The notes: generated from the sequence alone by a model not told the origin. A stretch of DNA of 19,256 nt from Pseudomonadota bacterium (GCA_021828425.1 JAKARN010000005.1:1-19256); one strand, 5' to 3'; positions 1 to 8,968 are shown, counted from the stretch's first letter. Numbers and translations: made by a program.

Positions 1-1000
1 CGATCTCCACCTGGCCCGGTACGGCATAGCCATAGGTGCCGCCGGTCAGTTGTCGGGTGTGACTCAGTTCCAGCCGGAGGGTGGGGAGATATCCGCCCCG
101 TGCGGCGGATACCGAAGCACGCGCGGAGCGGGCCTTGAGGCGGGCGGCAAGCACCGTGGGGTTCGCCTCCCGGGCTTCGCGGATCCATGCACGGGTGCTG
201 CGGGGAGGAAGCGGGATCGCGGGTAGTCTCCCGGTTCTGGACGGGATCTCCGGGGGAAATGACGGACCGGTGAGTTCCGCGAGCGCCGCATCGGCCTTGC
301 GAAGTTCGTGACGGGCCGTGATCACCCGGGCTTCGGCACTCGCTTTGGCGGATCGGGCCTCTTCGTAACCGATGATCCCACGGAGTCCCGACTGGTGCCG
401 GTCCCGGGCCTGGCGGGCCTCGAGTGCGAAGGCGGCCTCGGTCGCCCGGGTTGCCGCGAGCTGTGCCTGGGCGACGCCCACGGCCAGATAGCGGCTGACC
501 AGCGTCTGCATGAGCTTCATGCGTGTTGCGTCATAGGTCGCGGCGGCAGCCGCCACCCGGGCATTGGCCGCGGCGAGTTTCTGGATGGCTTCCCAGTTGA
601 AGATCGGTTGACTGAGCGTGACCGTCCAGTAGCTCTGGCTGATGTTTTCCGATTGTTCGACGGTCAGGAGATTGTTGCCGTAGAACTGGGGTCCCGCACT
701 CTGGCCGTTCGTATAGGCCTGGTTCGCATCCAGGCTGAGCCGGGGCAGGAGCCCCGCGAGTGCGGAGGGATGCCGGGTCCGGGTGGCCGCGAGGCGTGAG
801 CGGGCTTCTCTGAACTGGGGGTTGTAGATCCGGGCGATCTGCCAGGCGGCCCACAAGGAGCCCGGAGGAGTTTGCAGCTTCTCGGTTTGGGCGTGGGCCC
901 CGGGGTTCAGGGCGAGGGCCAGGAAAAGTGCGGCGCCGAAGGTTGGGGCGGGAGTCCGGCGCCTTTGGGAATGATGGGAGGAGAGACGGGGCTGCTGCAT
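1..1000 (-). CDS. TolC-family outer-membrane efflux channel, 3' end cut by window edge
   Basis: The minus frame is open from an ATG at 1000-998 to the left edge (about 333 codons). Residues 1-37 look like a signal peptide: a basic start, then a hydrophobic stretch ending in AHA before Q. After it come the family's LW..W..A...NP..REA start, long Ala/Arg-rich helices and the hairpin-strand pattern (SYWTVTLSQPIFNWE) of outer-membrane efflux proteins. A second helical repeat begins at AWIREAREANPTVLAARL, as expected for the duplicated TolC fold. Such proteins form trimeric channels that join an inner-membrane pump and a HlyD-type adaptor. The adaptor gene lies 3 bp upstream on the same strand, so the two are almost certainly one operon. 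The C-terminal part is outside the window. The family call is firm; the substrate is unknown. Confidence 0.9.
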   Translation of the reverse strand, partial: MQQPRLSSHHSQRRRTPAPTFGAALFLALALNPGAHAQTEKLQTPPGSLWAAWQIARIYNPQFREARSRLAATRTRHPSALAGLLPRLSLDANQAYTNGQSAGPQFYGNNLLTVEQSENISQSYWTVTLSQPIFNWEAIQKLAAANARVAAAAATYDATRMKLMQTLVSRYLAVGVAQAQLAATRATEAAFALEARQARDRHQSGLRGIIGYEEARSAKASAEARVITARHELRKADAALAELTGPSFPPEIPSRTGRLPAIPLPPRSTRAWIREAREANPTVLAARLKARSARASVSAARGGYLPTLRLELSHTRQLTGGTYGYAVPGQVEI

Positions 1001-1003
1001 GGA

Positions 1004-2275
1004 TCAGCCATGGATGCGGATGTGGCGTGCACCCGCGAAACCTGAGGTGTCCGAGACAATGACCCGTTCGCCGGGTGCCAGTCCTTTCAGGATCTGGATC
1101 GCATTGCTGGAGGCGCGTCCGAACCGGACCATGACCGGGATGGCTTCGCGGCCATTGTGTCTCAGCCGGTAGAGCACCATCGTTTTATGGCCGGCGCTGT
1201 AGGCCGGCCGCTCGACATAGACCGCATCGCTGAGGGTCGTGATCGTGATGATGCCGTTGATGGCGAGGTTCGGACGGGCATCTGCCGGAAGGGGGGGCTT
1301 GGGTTCGGCGTCAACCGTGACGGTTCCACCCTGAACGGAAGGTGAAACGCGGGTCACGACCGCAAGGAGATGCCGTTCCGATCCCGTATCCAGCGCGAGA
1401 TTGACGCTCTGGCCGAGGGCCACTTCCGCGGCCTCGCTGGCCGGAACCTCGAGCCGGGCCTTGAGCGCGTGCATGCCGGCGATCTTGGCAATGCCACTGC
1501 CGAGAATCACGCGCTGGCCTTCCTGGACCGCGACACTCTGGACGACTCCGGCCAGTCCGGCCCGGACCTTGAGCGAGGCGAGTTCGTGCTCCTCGCTCCG
1601 CCAGGCCGCTTCCAGTGAATCGATCCGGGCCTTTTGGGCATGGATCTGGGCAGCCTCATTTTTCCGGAAATCGGCAATGCGCTTTTGGGTGAGTTCGACC
1701 TCTCGAGCGAGCGAGGCCGCTGTGAGACGGCTCCTCGTGTACTGGAGGGAACCCACCACCTGTTCGGCCAGGAGTCCCTTTTCCGCCCGGGCCTTGAGCC
1801 GGGCCGCTTGCGCTTCGGATTTGACTTGGGACAAGGTCTCTTCGAGGTTGAGCAGGTGATCGTCCAGGCCCGCCTCTTGGGAGACCAGGGAAGCCTGGGC
1901 ATTGGCCAGCCGCGCCCGGGCCTCGATCACCTGGTCGCCGAGATCGGGGTTGGAAAGGACGGCCAGGATGCTTCCGGTTGTGACCCGGTCACCCGGTTCG
2001 ACCCGGATCTCCTGGATCGTGCCGGGTGCCCCCGCGGTCACGACACGGATCTTCCGGGGAACGAGAGTGCCCGGTGCACTGACGGTGACGGAAAAGCGGC
2101 CTTTATGGACGGTTGCAATCCAGAGGTTGGCTTTCGAGACGCTGGGGCCGGCCGGAGCGAGTCTCAGGACGAAGATCGCACCCAGAAGCAGCACGAGAGC
2201 TACGGCCCCCGCCAACCCCCAGCGCTTGAGTTTCCGCCGCCGTCGTTCGGCCGGGGAGATCGCGATATCGATCAC
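1004..2275 (-). CDS. HlyD/MacA-type periplasmic adaptor (membrane fusion) protein
   Basis: This 423-residue protein should link an inner-membrane transporter to the TolC-type channel encoded next. A basic cluster (RRRRKLKR) precedes one membrane anchor at about 19-40. A lipoyl-type half (PGTIQEIRVEPGDRVTTGSI) lies at about 84-103, a long coiled-coil hairpin at about 112-235, and the second lipoyl half (GVVQSVAVQEGQRV) follows. A beta-barrel domain and a C-terminal domain ending in GLAPGERVIV complete the usual order. The start is GTG at 2275-2273, chosen because a GGAGG ribosome site sits 9 nt upstream (2289-2285). The gene is divergent from a sigma-54 activator gene and has a -24/-12 promoter upstream. 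No ABC or RND pump gene is in the window; MacA-like adaptors usually pair with ABC pumps, so an ABC partner beyond the left edge is a guess. Confidence 0.9.
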   Translation of the reverse strand: MIDIAISPAERRRRKLKRWGLAGAVALVLLLGAIFVLRLAPAGPSVSKANLWIATVHKGRFSVTVSAPGTLVPRKIRVVTAGAPGTIQEIRVEPGDRVTTGSILAVLSNPDLGDQVIEARARLANAQASLVSQEAGLDDHLLNLEETLSQVKSEAQAARLKARAEKGLLAEQVVGSLQYTRSRLTAASLAREVELTQKRIADFRKNEAAQIHAQKARIDSLEAAWRSEEHELASLKVRAGLAGVVQSVAVQEGQRVILGSGIAKIAGMHALKARLEVPASEAAEVALGQSVNLALDTGSERHLLAVVTRVSPSVQGGTVTVDAEPKPPLPADARPNLAINGIITITTLSDAVYVERPAYSAGHKTMVLYRLRHNGREAIPVMVRFGRASSNAIQILKGLAPGERVIVSDTSGFAGARHIRIHG

Positions 2276-2317
2276 GAAAGGATTCCTCCGGGTTCACCTG
2301 ATGTCCACCCGTTATCC

Positions 2318-2333
2318 AGCAGGTCTTGTGCCA
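2318..2333 (-). promoter_or_regulatory. Sigma-54 (-24/-12) promoter of the efflux operon
   Basis: On the minus strand the sequence reads TGGCAC, five bases, then CTGCT. The key GG and GC are separated by exactly 10 bases, as in the RpoN consensus TGGCAC-N5-TTGCA; only the first T of TTGC differs. Transcription would start near 2307, leaving a leader of about 30 nt that holds the GGAGG ribosome site of the adaptor gene. The divergent gene encodes a sigma-54 activator, which makes this assignment much stronger than the match alone. Confidence 0.8.
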
Positions 2334-2361
2334 GAGGGCCAGTTTATAAAAAATCATTTTT

Positions 2362-2374
2362 AATCATATTGTTA
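2362..2374 (+). promoter_or_regulatory. IHF-like bending site
   Basis: The bases AATCATATTGTTA match the IHF consensus WATCAR-N4-TTR except at the sixth position (T). The site lies in an unusually AT-rich stretch (about 2342-2380) inside otherwise GC-rich DNA. It is centred about 60 bp upstream of the predicted sigma-54 start, between that promoter and the paired palindromes. This is where IHF commonly bends DNA to bring an upstream activator to sigma-54 polymerase. The match is short, so the call rests mainly on position. Confidence 0.45.
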
Positions 2375-2407
2375 TATTCATACCGAGGGGATTTGGAAAA
2401 AAAGCCT

Positions 2408-2425
2408 ATCCCATCTATGGGACGA
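2408..2425 (+). promoter_or_regulatory. Palindromic activator-binding site 1
   Basis: The core TCCCATCTATGGGA (2409-2422) is a perfect palindrome with a 2-nt centre. The 18 bases at 2408-2425 match the reverse complement of 2437-2454 at 16 of 18 positions. The site is about 109 bp upstream of the predicted efflux-operon start and about 40 bp before the response-regulator start codon. It therefore suits both enhancer action on the efflux promoter and autoregulation. The likely ligand is the Fis-type helix-turn-helix of the adjacent regulator (inference). Confidence 0.65.
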
Positions 2426-2436
2426 ATCTGGTAGGC

Positions 2437-2454
2437 TCGTCCCAATGATGGGAT
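2437..2454 (+). promoter_or_regulatory. Palindromic activator-binding site 2
   Basis: The core TCCCAATGATGGGA (2440-2453) has 5-bp perfect arms around four bases. It lies exactly 31 bp from site 1, close to three helical turns, so two dimers would sit on the same DNA face. It ends 10 bp before the response-regulator ATG, so binding here could also limit expression of the regulator itself. No strong Shine-Dalgarno motif is visible between this site and the start codon. Confidence 0.65.
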
Positions 2455-2464
2455 CTAAACTCTG

Positions 2465-3846
2465 ATGAACGGAACCGAACGGGAGCCCGGCCCGCGCCCG
2501 GTGCCCACGATCCTGGTTTCCGACGATCAGGCGGACGTCCGGGAATCTCTCAAACTGCTGCTCGAGGCGGAAGGCTACCGGGTGCAGGCTGCGGCCAACC
2601 CGGATGAGGCCCTGGATCGTGTCCGCTCGAGCCTTCCCGATGCCGTGATCCTGGACCTCAACTACCGAACGGATACCACCTCGGGCGAGGAAGGTCTCGA
2701 ACTTTTGGGCCAGCTCCATGCCCTGGATCCCGCTTGTCCGATCATCGTGCTGACGGGCTGGGGGACGGCCTCCCTCGCGATCGAGGCCATGCGCCGGGGC
2801 GCACAGGATTTTCTCGAAAAGCCCTGGGACAATACGCGTGTCGTCTCGGTGATCCGGAATCAGCTGACACTCGCGCGGACCCGTCGGGATAACCGGCGTC
2901 TGGCTGCTGCAACGCGCGTGCTGACCGAAACCCCCCCGCCGCTGATCGGCCGTTCCGGGGTCATGCAGCGGGTTCTCGAAGAGGCGGGACGGGTTGCAGC
3001 CTCGAATGCCGCGATCCTGATCACGGGGGAAAGCGGAACCGGAAAGGGGCTCTTGGCGCGCTGGATCCACGAGCGCTCGCCTCGCGCCGATCGGCCCTTT
3101 GTCCGGGTCAATCTGGGCGGACTCGTCGACAGCCTGATCGAAAGCGAGCTCTACGGGCACGTCCGAGGCGCTTTCACGGATGCCCGTAGTGAACGGCTGG
3201 GGCGCTTCGAACTGGCCAACCAGGGCACGCTTTTTCTCGACGAAATCGCAAATCTGTCTCCCGTCTCGCAGGCGTCTCTCCTGCACGCACTCGAGGAAGG
3301 CCGGATCGAACGCGTGGGAAGTTCCACACCCATCCGGGTCGACGTCCGGATTCTCGCGGCGACCAATGTGGATATCCGGAGGGCTGTGGCACAAGGACAG
3401 TTTCGCGGAGATCTGCTCTACCGGCTCAATACGATTGAAGTCACCCTTCCCCCCCTCCGTGAACGGGGCGAGGACATTGAGCTCCTCGCATCGCATTTCT
3501 TCGCCGAAGCGGTCCGGCAGCATGGCAAGTCGCTCCGGGGCATAAGTCCCCGGGCGCTCGCGACGCTTGCCGGATACGACTGGCCGGGCAACGTCCGTGA
3601 ACTCGGCCATGTCCTCGAACGGGCCGTCCTCCTGGCTGCCGGCGAATGGATCGAGCCGGCCGACCTTCGCCTCGTGCCGGCGGCCGGGCACGAGATCCCC
3701 TCCCTGGAAAACATGACCCTGGAGCAGGCGGAGCGCTATCTGGTTTCGCAGGCTCTGGAGCGGAGTCGGGGGGATGCCGAAGCGGCAGCCCGCCAGCTGG
3801 GTGTGAGCCGGAGTGCCCTCTATCGCCGACTTGCGAAGTACCGGCA

Positions 3847-3850
<4 letters not shown>
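2465..3850 (+). CDS. Sigma-54-dependent response regulator (NtrC family)
   Basis: This 461-residue protein has three domains. A receiver domain occupies about 14-130, with acidic pair D20/D21, phospho-acceptor D64 in VILDLNYR, T97 and K119. An AAA+ sigma-54 activation domain spans about 160-390, with Walker A GESGTGKG at 188-195 and Walker B TLFLDE at 255-260. A Fis-type helix-turn-helix lies at about 435-461 (AARQLGVSRSALYRRL). The sigma-54-contacting loop reads GAFTDA at 235-240 instead of GAFTGA. An in-frame TAA at 2456-2458 limits the start to the ATG at 2465. The stop overlaps the kinase start by ATGA, so kinase and regulator form a pair. Its probable targets are the two palindromes upstream and, through them, the divergent efflux operon. 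Confidence 0.93.
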
Positions 3851-5929
<2,079 letters not shown>

Positions 5930-6044
5930 GCGGGATTCGCCAATTTCCCCCTTGTGCTGCGAAGGGTTTAGGAATCCGGTCAAGCCGGACCGGGTCGGTG
6001 CCGGCAAACGGATCCTTACATCTCCCCACTGACAGGAGGGAAAC

Positions 6045-6494
6045 ATGGCCAAAACGCCATTCATCGGGCAACTGGCGCAGGTTTGCGGGGTCCGGGTCAC
6101 CACCATCCGTTTTTACGAACGCCGGGGGCTTTTGCCCAAGCCTCCGCGGGGAGCATCGGGGTATCGTCTGTACGGGGAGGCGGATCTCCGGCGTCTCCGG
6201 TTCATCCAGGAAGCCAAAACTCTGGGATTTTCACTGGGCGAGATTGCCGAGCTCTTGGCATTGCGTGCGGCTTCCGATACGAGCTGTTCCCGCGTCCGGG
6301 ATCGGGCGATCGGGAAGATCGGCGAGGTTGAAAAAAAGATCCGGCAGCTCCAGCATTTCCGAGCAGCGCTTCGACACCTGGTTGCCCAGTGCGAGAGGGG
6401 AGGGACCAACGGAGATTGTCCGATCCTTGAGGCCATGGAGCATGCCGCGGTCACACCTCGCTCCAAAGCGGCCAAGTGCGCCCCCTCCCACTGA
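6045..6494 (+). CDS. merR: MerR-type metal-responsive regulator, mercury-like
   Basis: This 149-residue protein has an N-terminal winged helix-turn-helix (IGQLAQVCGVRVTTIRFYERRGLL) and the family's GYRLYGEADLRRLRFI and LGFSLGEIAELLAL segments. A dimer coiled coil and a metal loop follow. Cysteines at 81, 116 and 125 have the 35 and 9 residue spacing of Tn501 MerR C82/C117/C126. Lead regulators of the PbrR type are similar, so Pb(II) is a weaker alternative. An AGGAGG ribosome site lies 6 bp before the ATG. The gene is divergent from a merA remnant, which favours Hg(II). MerR proteins repress, and with metal activate, promoters with long spacers; two such promoters flank this gene. A fourth cysteine (C145) lies in a basic tail. 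Confidence 0.88.
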   Translation: MAKTPFIGQLAQVCGVRVTTIRFYERRGLLPKPPRGASGYRLYGEADLRRLRFIQEAKTLGFSLGEIAELLALRAASDTSCSRVRDRAIGKIGEVEKKIRQLQHFRAALRHLVAQCERGGTNGDCPILEAMEHAAVTPRSKAAKCAPSH

Positions 6495-6557
6495 CCGTCT
6501 GCTTCTCGGATAGGGATGCGATCTGCGGGAGGCGCCGACCCGGAGAGGAGGCAGCAC

Positions 6558-6589
6558 TTGACCCGGTACCATGGTGAAAGGTTTAGAGT
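6558..6589 (+). promoter_or_regulatory. Second MerR-type promoter/operator, upstream of the methyltransferase cassette
   Basis: -35 TTGACC (6558-6563) and -10 TAGAGT (6584-6589) are separated by 20 bp, the same overlong spacing as at 5898-5929. Aligned on the -35, both promoters share CTTGAC, then TACC, a central GG, and GGTTTA at the -10 edge, giving half-sites ACC and GGT nine bases apart in both. A start near 6596 would precede the short reading frame and the methyltransferase. This makes the downstream genes probable members of the merR regulon. Confidence 0.7.
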
Positions 6590-6623
6590 GGGTTCGAAAG
6601 TGGCCTGTTCTTGGAGAACGCGC

Positions 6624-6656
6624 ATGAGCCCTCAAGGGACGAGATCATCGAGATGA
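6624..6656 (+). CDS. Possible 10-codon leader ORF ahead of the methyltransferase
   Basis: An ATG at 6624 has GGAG 7 nt upstream (6613-6616). It reads ten codons (MSPQGTRSSR) to a TGA at 6654-6656 that overlaps the methyltransferase ATG as ATGA. The methyltransferase start itself has no good Shine-Dalgarno, so a ribosome finishing this short frame could restart there. It may instead be chance. It begins ATGAGCCC, the same eight bases as the methyltransferase start. Confidence 0.35.
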   Translation: MSPQGTRSSR

Positions 6657-7315
6657 GCCCGGAAAACGGGACCGGTCGCAGGAATCACTGGGAAGACGTG
6701 TACCGGAAGAAGCCGGAGAAGTCCCGGAGCTGGTTCCAGGCCTGTCCCGAGGTTTCACTTGATTTACTGGAAAATCAGCAGATTGGGAAAAACGAGGCCG
6801 TGATCGATATCGGCGGGGGTGACTCGCGACTGGTGGACCATCTTCTGGAGAGGGGGTACACCAACGTCTCGGTCCTCGACATTGCGGAAAGTGCCCTTGA
6901 GGCGGCAGGGGCGCGTTTGGGCCCCCGCCTCTCGGATCAGGTGCGGTGGATCGTGGCGGACGTGACCGAGTGGAGACCGGAGGGCCGCTACCGGGTATGG
7001 CATGATCGGGCCGTTTTCCATTTTTTGACTGATCCGGCTGACCAGACGATCTATCTCCGCAAGCTGGAGGAGGCCCTCGTCCCCAAGGCCATCGTCCTCA
7101 TCGCGACCTTTAGCCTGGAAGGTCCCGAGCGTTGTAGCGGTCTTCAGGTGCAACGCTACTCACCGGAATCATTGGCTCGCCGGATGGGTCCCCGGTTCCG
7201 GATCCGGGATTTCCGCAAGGAGGATCACCAGACCCCTTCTGGTGTCCTCCAGCATTTCCAGTATTCGCTTTTTGAGTATGACCCGGGTTCCCCTTCCACT
7301 GGAGATCAAACATGA
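6653..7315 (+). CDS. Class I SAM-dependent methyltransferase
   Basis: From the ATG at 6653 this is a 220-residue Rossmann methyltransferase. The SAM loop VIDIGGGDSRL is at 50-60, the acidic end of strand 2 (VLDIAES) at 74-80 and D103 in VADVTEW. Then follow WHDRAVFHFLTDP and GPERCSGLQVQRYSPESL, segments I recall from a widespread unnamed family. A TTG at 6611 would add 14 residues; 6653 is preferred because the NHWEDVYRKKPE start of the fold follows directly. The stop overlaps the next ATG (ATGA). The substrate is unknown. A merR and a MerR-type promoter upstream and redox/Cys membrane genes downstream suggest metal or metalloid handling (inference). C161 and the His residues are candidate metal ligands only by speculation. 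Confidence 0.85.
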   Translation: MSPENGTGRRNHWEDVYRKKPEKSRSWFQACPEVSLDLLENQQIGKNEAVIDIGGGDSRLVDHLLERGYTNVSVLDIAESALEAAGARLGPRLSDQVRWIVADVTEWRPEGRYRVWHDRAVFHFLTDPADQTIYLRKLEEALVPKAIVLIATFSLEGPERCSGLQVQRYSPESLARRMGPRFRIRDFRKEDHQTPSGVLQHFQYSLFEYDPGSPSTGDQT

Positions 7316-7851
7316 TGCCTGCGCGCCATTTGTGGTTTCGAGTTCTATTGGCAGGAGTGCTCCTGTCCCCGATTGATCCCTTCGCTTTTGCCCACGGCCA
7401 CCCCCAGGCGGGAACGCGCGTGCCGGATGCGGTATTCTTGACCGGAGGACGGCGGGTCTCCCTGGCTGCCTATCATGGCAAGAAAGTGATGCTCTGGCTG
7501 TTTTCGACCTGGTGCCCGAGTTGCCGGGCCGGACTTGAAACGCTCCCTCGAGACCAAAAACGCTTTCTCGCCGGGCATCTCCACCTGATCATCCTTGAAA
7601 ACTACAAAAATGGGGGCTACCCGGGTCCCTCACTGAAAAAGATGAGGGATCGGTACGCGAAAGGAATCCGGGGGGTCTCAAACTGGACCTTCGGCCATGC
7701 CACTCGGGGTCTGGCCGCGCTCTACAATCCCCAGTCCTACCCGGATATTTTCTACCTGATCCGCCGGGATGGAATCATCCAGACCGTGGAGAGTGCTCCG
7801 ACGGCACATCTCGCCACTGTCCTGCATTTTGCCAAGGGCAGGAGTCCATGA
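7312..7851 (+). CDS. Exported thioredoxin-fold protein (TlpA/redoxin-like)
   Basis: This 179-residue protein begins at an ATG overlapping the methyltransferase stop, with GGAG 7 nt upstream. Residues 8-29 form a signal peptide or membrane anchor ending near AFAHG. The thioredoxin fold follows: KVMLWLFSTWCPSCRAGLETLP carries the redox pair C68/C71 (WCPSC). The later SYPDIFYLIRRDGII supplies the cis-proline strand. It should act in the periplasm as a disulfide reductase or thiol carrier. Its stop overlaps the next ATG (ATGA), so it is translationally coupled to a membrane protein with two Cys-Cys pairs. That protein could be its electron donor or substrate (inference). The sequence between the active site and the cis-proline strand is rich in Tyr, Lys and Gly and is not typical of ResA or DsbE. 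Confidence 0.85.
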   Translation: MMPARHLWFRVLLAGVLLSPIDPFAFAHGHPQAGTRVPDAVFLTGGRRVSLAAYHGKKVMLWLFSTWCPSCRAGLETLPRDQKRFLAGHLHLIILENYKNGGYPGPSLKKMRDRYAKGIRGVSNWTFGHATRGLAALYNPQSYPDIFYLIRRDGIIQTVESAPTAHLATVLHFAKGRSP

Positions 7852-8396
7852 GAAACCCGGTGAGAAACCTGCTCCCGGCACTCCGCGAGGTTTTTTTCAA
7901 TCGGGCGGCATGGGTGACCGCAGGTGTGAGTTTCGTGTTTTTTCTCTCGGTCTACCTCCTCACCCTGCCTGCGACCTTCACCGGCGGGATGATCGGATTC
8001 CGGGCGCTCGGGTTCCTGACTCCGGCACTCATCGGCTGGTCGCTTTTTCTGGCTTTCCTCTTGGGTCTCCTGGTTCCCATGACCGTCTATCTCTTGAGGC
8101 GTGGATACAGGGCCCGTGGCGCGACCGGAACGGCGGCCGGTGGAATCGTCATCAGCCTGCTTGCTCCCTTGCTCTGCTGCTCCCCGATTCTCCCGATCAC
8201 CGTCAGTTTCCTGACGGGATGGATTCCGCTTCTGGCCGGAGGCGCCGGTGGATTCGTGCAGGGCTTTCTTGCGACTCATGAGAGTCTCATTTTTTCGATC
8301 ACGGCCCTGATCCTTCTGGGCGCCATCTTGTGGGATGCCCGTGAAATCACCCGGGGTGTCTGCTGTGCGGTCCCGGCCGGATCGGGGGGGGGTTGA
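7848..8396 (+). CDS. Inner-membrane protein with two Cys-Cys pairs, unknown family
   Basis: The 182-residue sequence has about five hydrophobic segments: roughly 21-42, 55-83, 96-122, 124-141 and 146-163. C110/C111 lie inside the third segment (LLAPLLCCSPILP), and C172/C173 are near the C-terminus (RGVCCAV). I do not recognise the family by name. Vicinal cysteines within or beside membrane helices also occur in mercuric transporters such as MerT, but the rest of the sequence does not resemble MerT. It starts at the ATGA overlap with the thioredoxin-fold gene. Context suggests a metal or thiol transport role, or electron transfer across the membrane to that protein. Both are inference. The C-terminal tail is a run of Gly and Ser. 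Confidence 0.8.
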   Translation: MRNPVRNLLPALREVFFNRAAWVTAGVSFVFFLSVYLLTLPATFTGGMIGFRALGFLTPALIGWSLFLAFLLGLLVPMTVYLLRRGYRARGATGTAAGGIVISLLAPLLCCSPILPITVSFLTGWIPLLAGGAGGFVQGFLATHESLIFSITALILLGAILWDAREITRGVCCAVPAGSGGG

Positions 8397-8453
8397 TCAC
8401 CCGGTTCGGCTTTGGGCCCGATTTTTCATGCTTTGTTTGAGGAGGTGCTTGTT

Positions 8454-8822
8454 ATGAATAGATTGCTTCTTCCTTCTGCACGCGCTGCAACAGCCCGCCT
8501 TTTCGCGGTTCTGTTTCTGGCTGGGGCGTTGATTGTGCCCTCTGTGGCAGGGGCCCAGGTCCCGGGTGGTCTTCCAAAGGCCACCGTTCGCGCACACCGA
8601 AAAATGAAGATGCCGGCAGACATGATGCAGATGATGAAAAACGTGACATGGGTCAAAAGTGTGCAGGAAGCGCTTAATGACCACGGCGCGCATTTGCGGG
8701 TTGATGGCCTGTGTGGAATGCGGACGGTGAAAGCAATTCGTCGCTTCCAGAAGAGCCACGGTCTCAAGGTCACCGGCATGCCCGATCCCGCCACCCTGAA
8801 GGCGCTGGGGTTGGGCCACTGA
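8454..8822 (+). CDS. Secreted peptidoglycan-binding-domain protein
   Basis: The start at 8454 is set by AGGAGG 8 nt upstream (8440-8445). The 122-residue product has a signal peptide of about 34 residues (a hydrophobic core, then SVAGA before Q). A Met/Lys-rich linker (HRKMKMPADMMQMMK, about 48-62) follows. A PG_binding_1-type domain at about 66-118 (VKSVQEALNDHG, VDGLCGMRTVKAIRRFQKSHGL, TGMPDPATLKAL) completes it. It should sit in the periplasm on the cell wall. It lies 57 bp after the Cys-Cys membrane gene on the same strand and may be the last gene of that cassette, but it has its own good ribosome site and could be independent. Five Met in 13 residues of the linker could bind soft metals such as Cu(I) or Ag(I); this is speculation. 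Confidence 0.82.
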   Translation: MNRLLLPSARAATARLFAVLFLAGALIVPSVAGAQVPGGLPKATVRAHRKMKMPADMMQMMKNVTWVKSVQEALNDHGAHLRVDGLCGMRTVKAIRRFQKSHGLKVTGMPDPATLKALGLGH

Positions 8823-8956
8823 GAAGATGAGCCGGGGGCCGCGTTCAGTACCCGGTCCCCGGCCTGAGGGACGAGAAGGGTTTCCGGAAAACGGGATGCG
8901 CGACGGTGGATTCCCATCGCCGTTTACAATGTGTGACGACCTTCAACGATGCACAG

Positions 8957-8968
8957 CATCTCGAGATG
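8957..8968. repeat. Perfect 12-bp palindrome in convergent gap
   Basis: CATCTCGAGATG is fully self-complementary. It lies in the 190-bp gap between the convergent peptidoglycan-binding gene and the toxin gene. There is no T-run beside it, so it is not a classical terminator. The rest of the gap shows nothing I can assign. Confidence 0.4.

Noticed and set aside
81..799. Plus-strand frames opposite the outer-membrane channel gene
   Set aside because: They are Gly/Arg/Ala-rich shadows of the minus-strand TolC-type gene, whose translation shows a signal peptide and family motifs.
8830..8875. GCCGGGG/CCCCGGC hairpin after the peptidoglycan-binding gene as a terminator
   Set aside because: The loop is long (about 19 nt) and no T-run follows. 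In GC-rich DNA such pairs arise easily.
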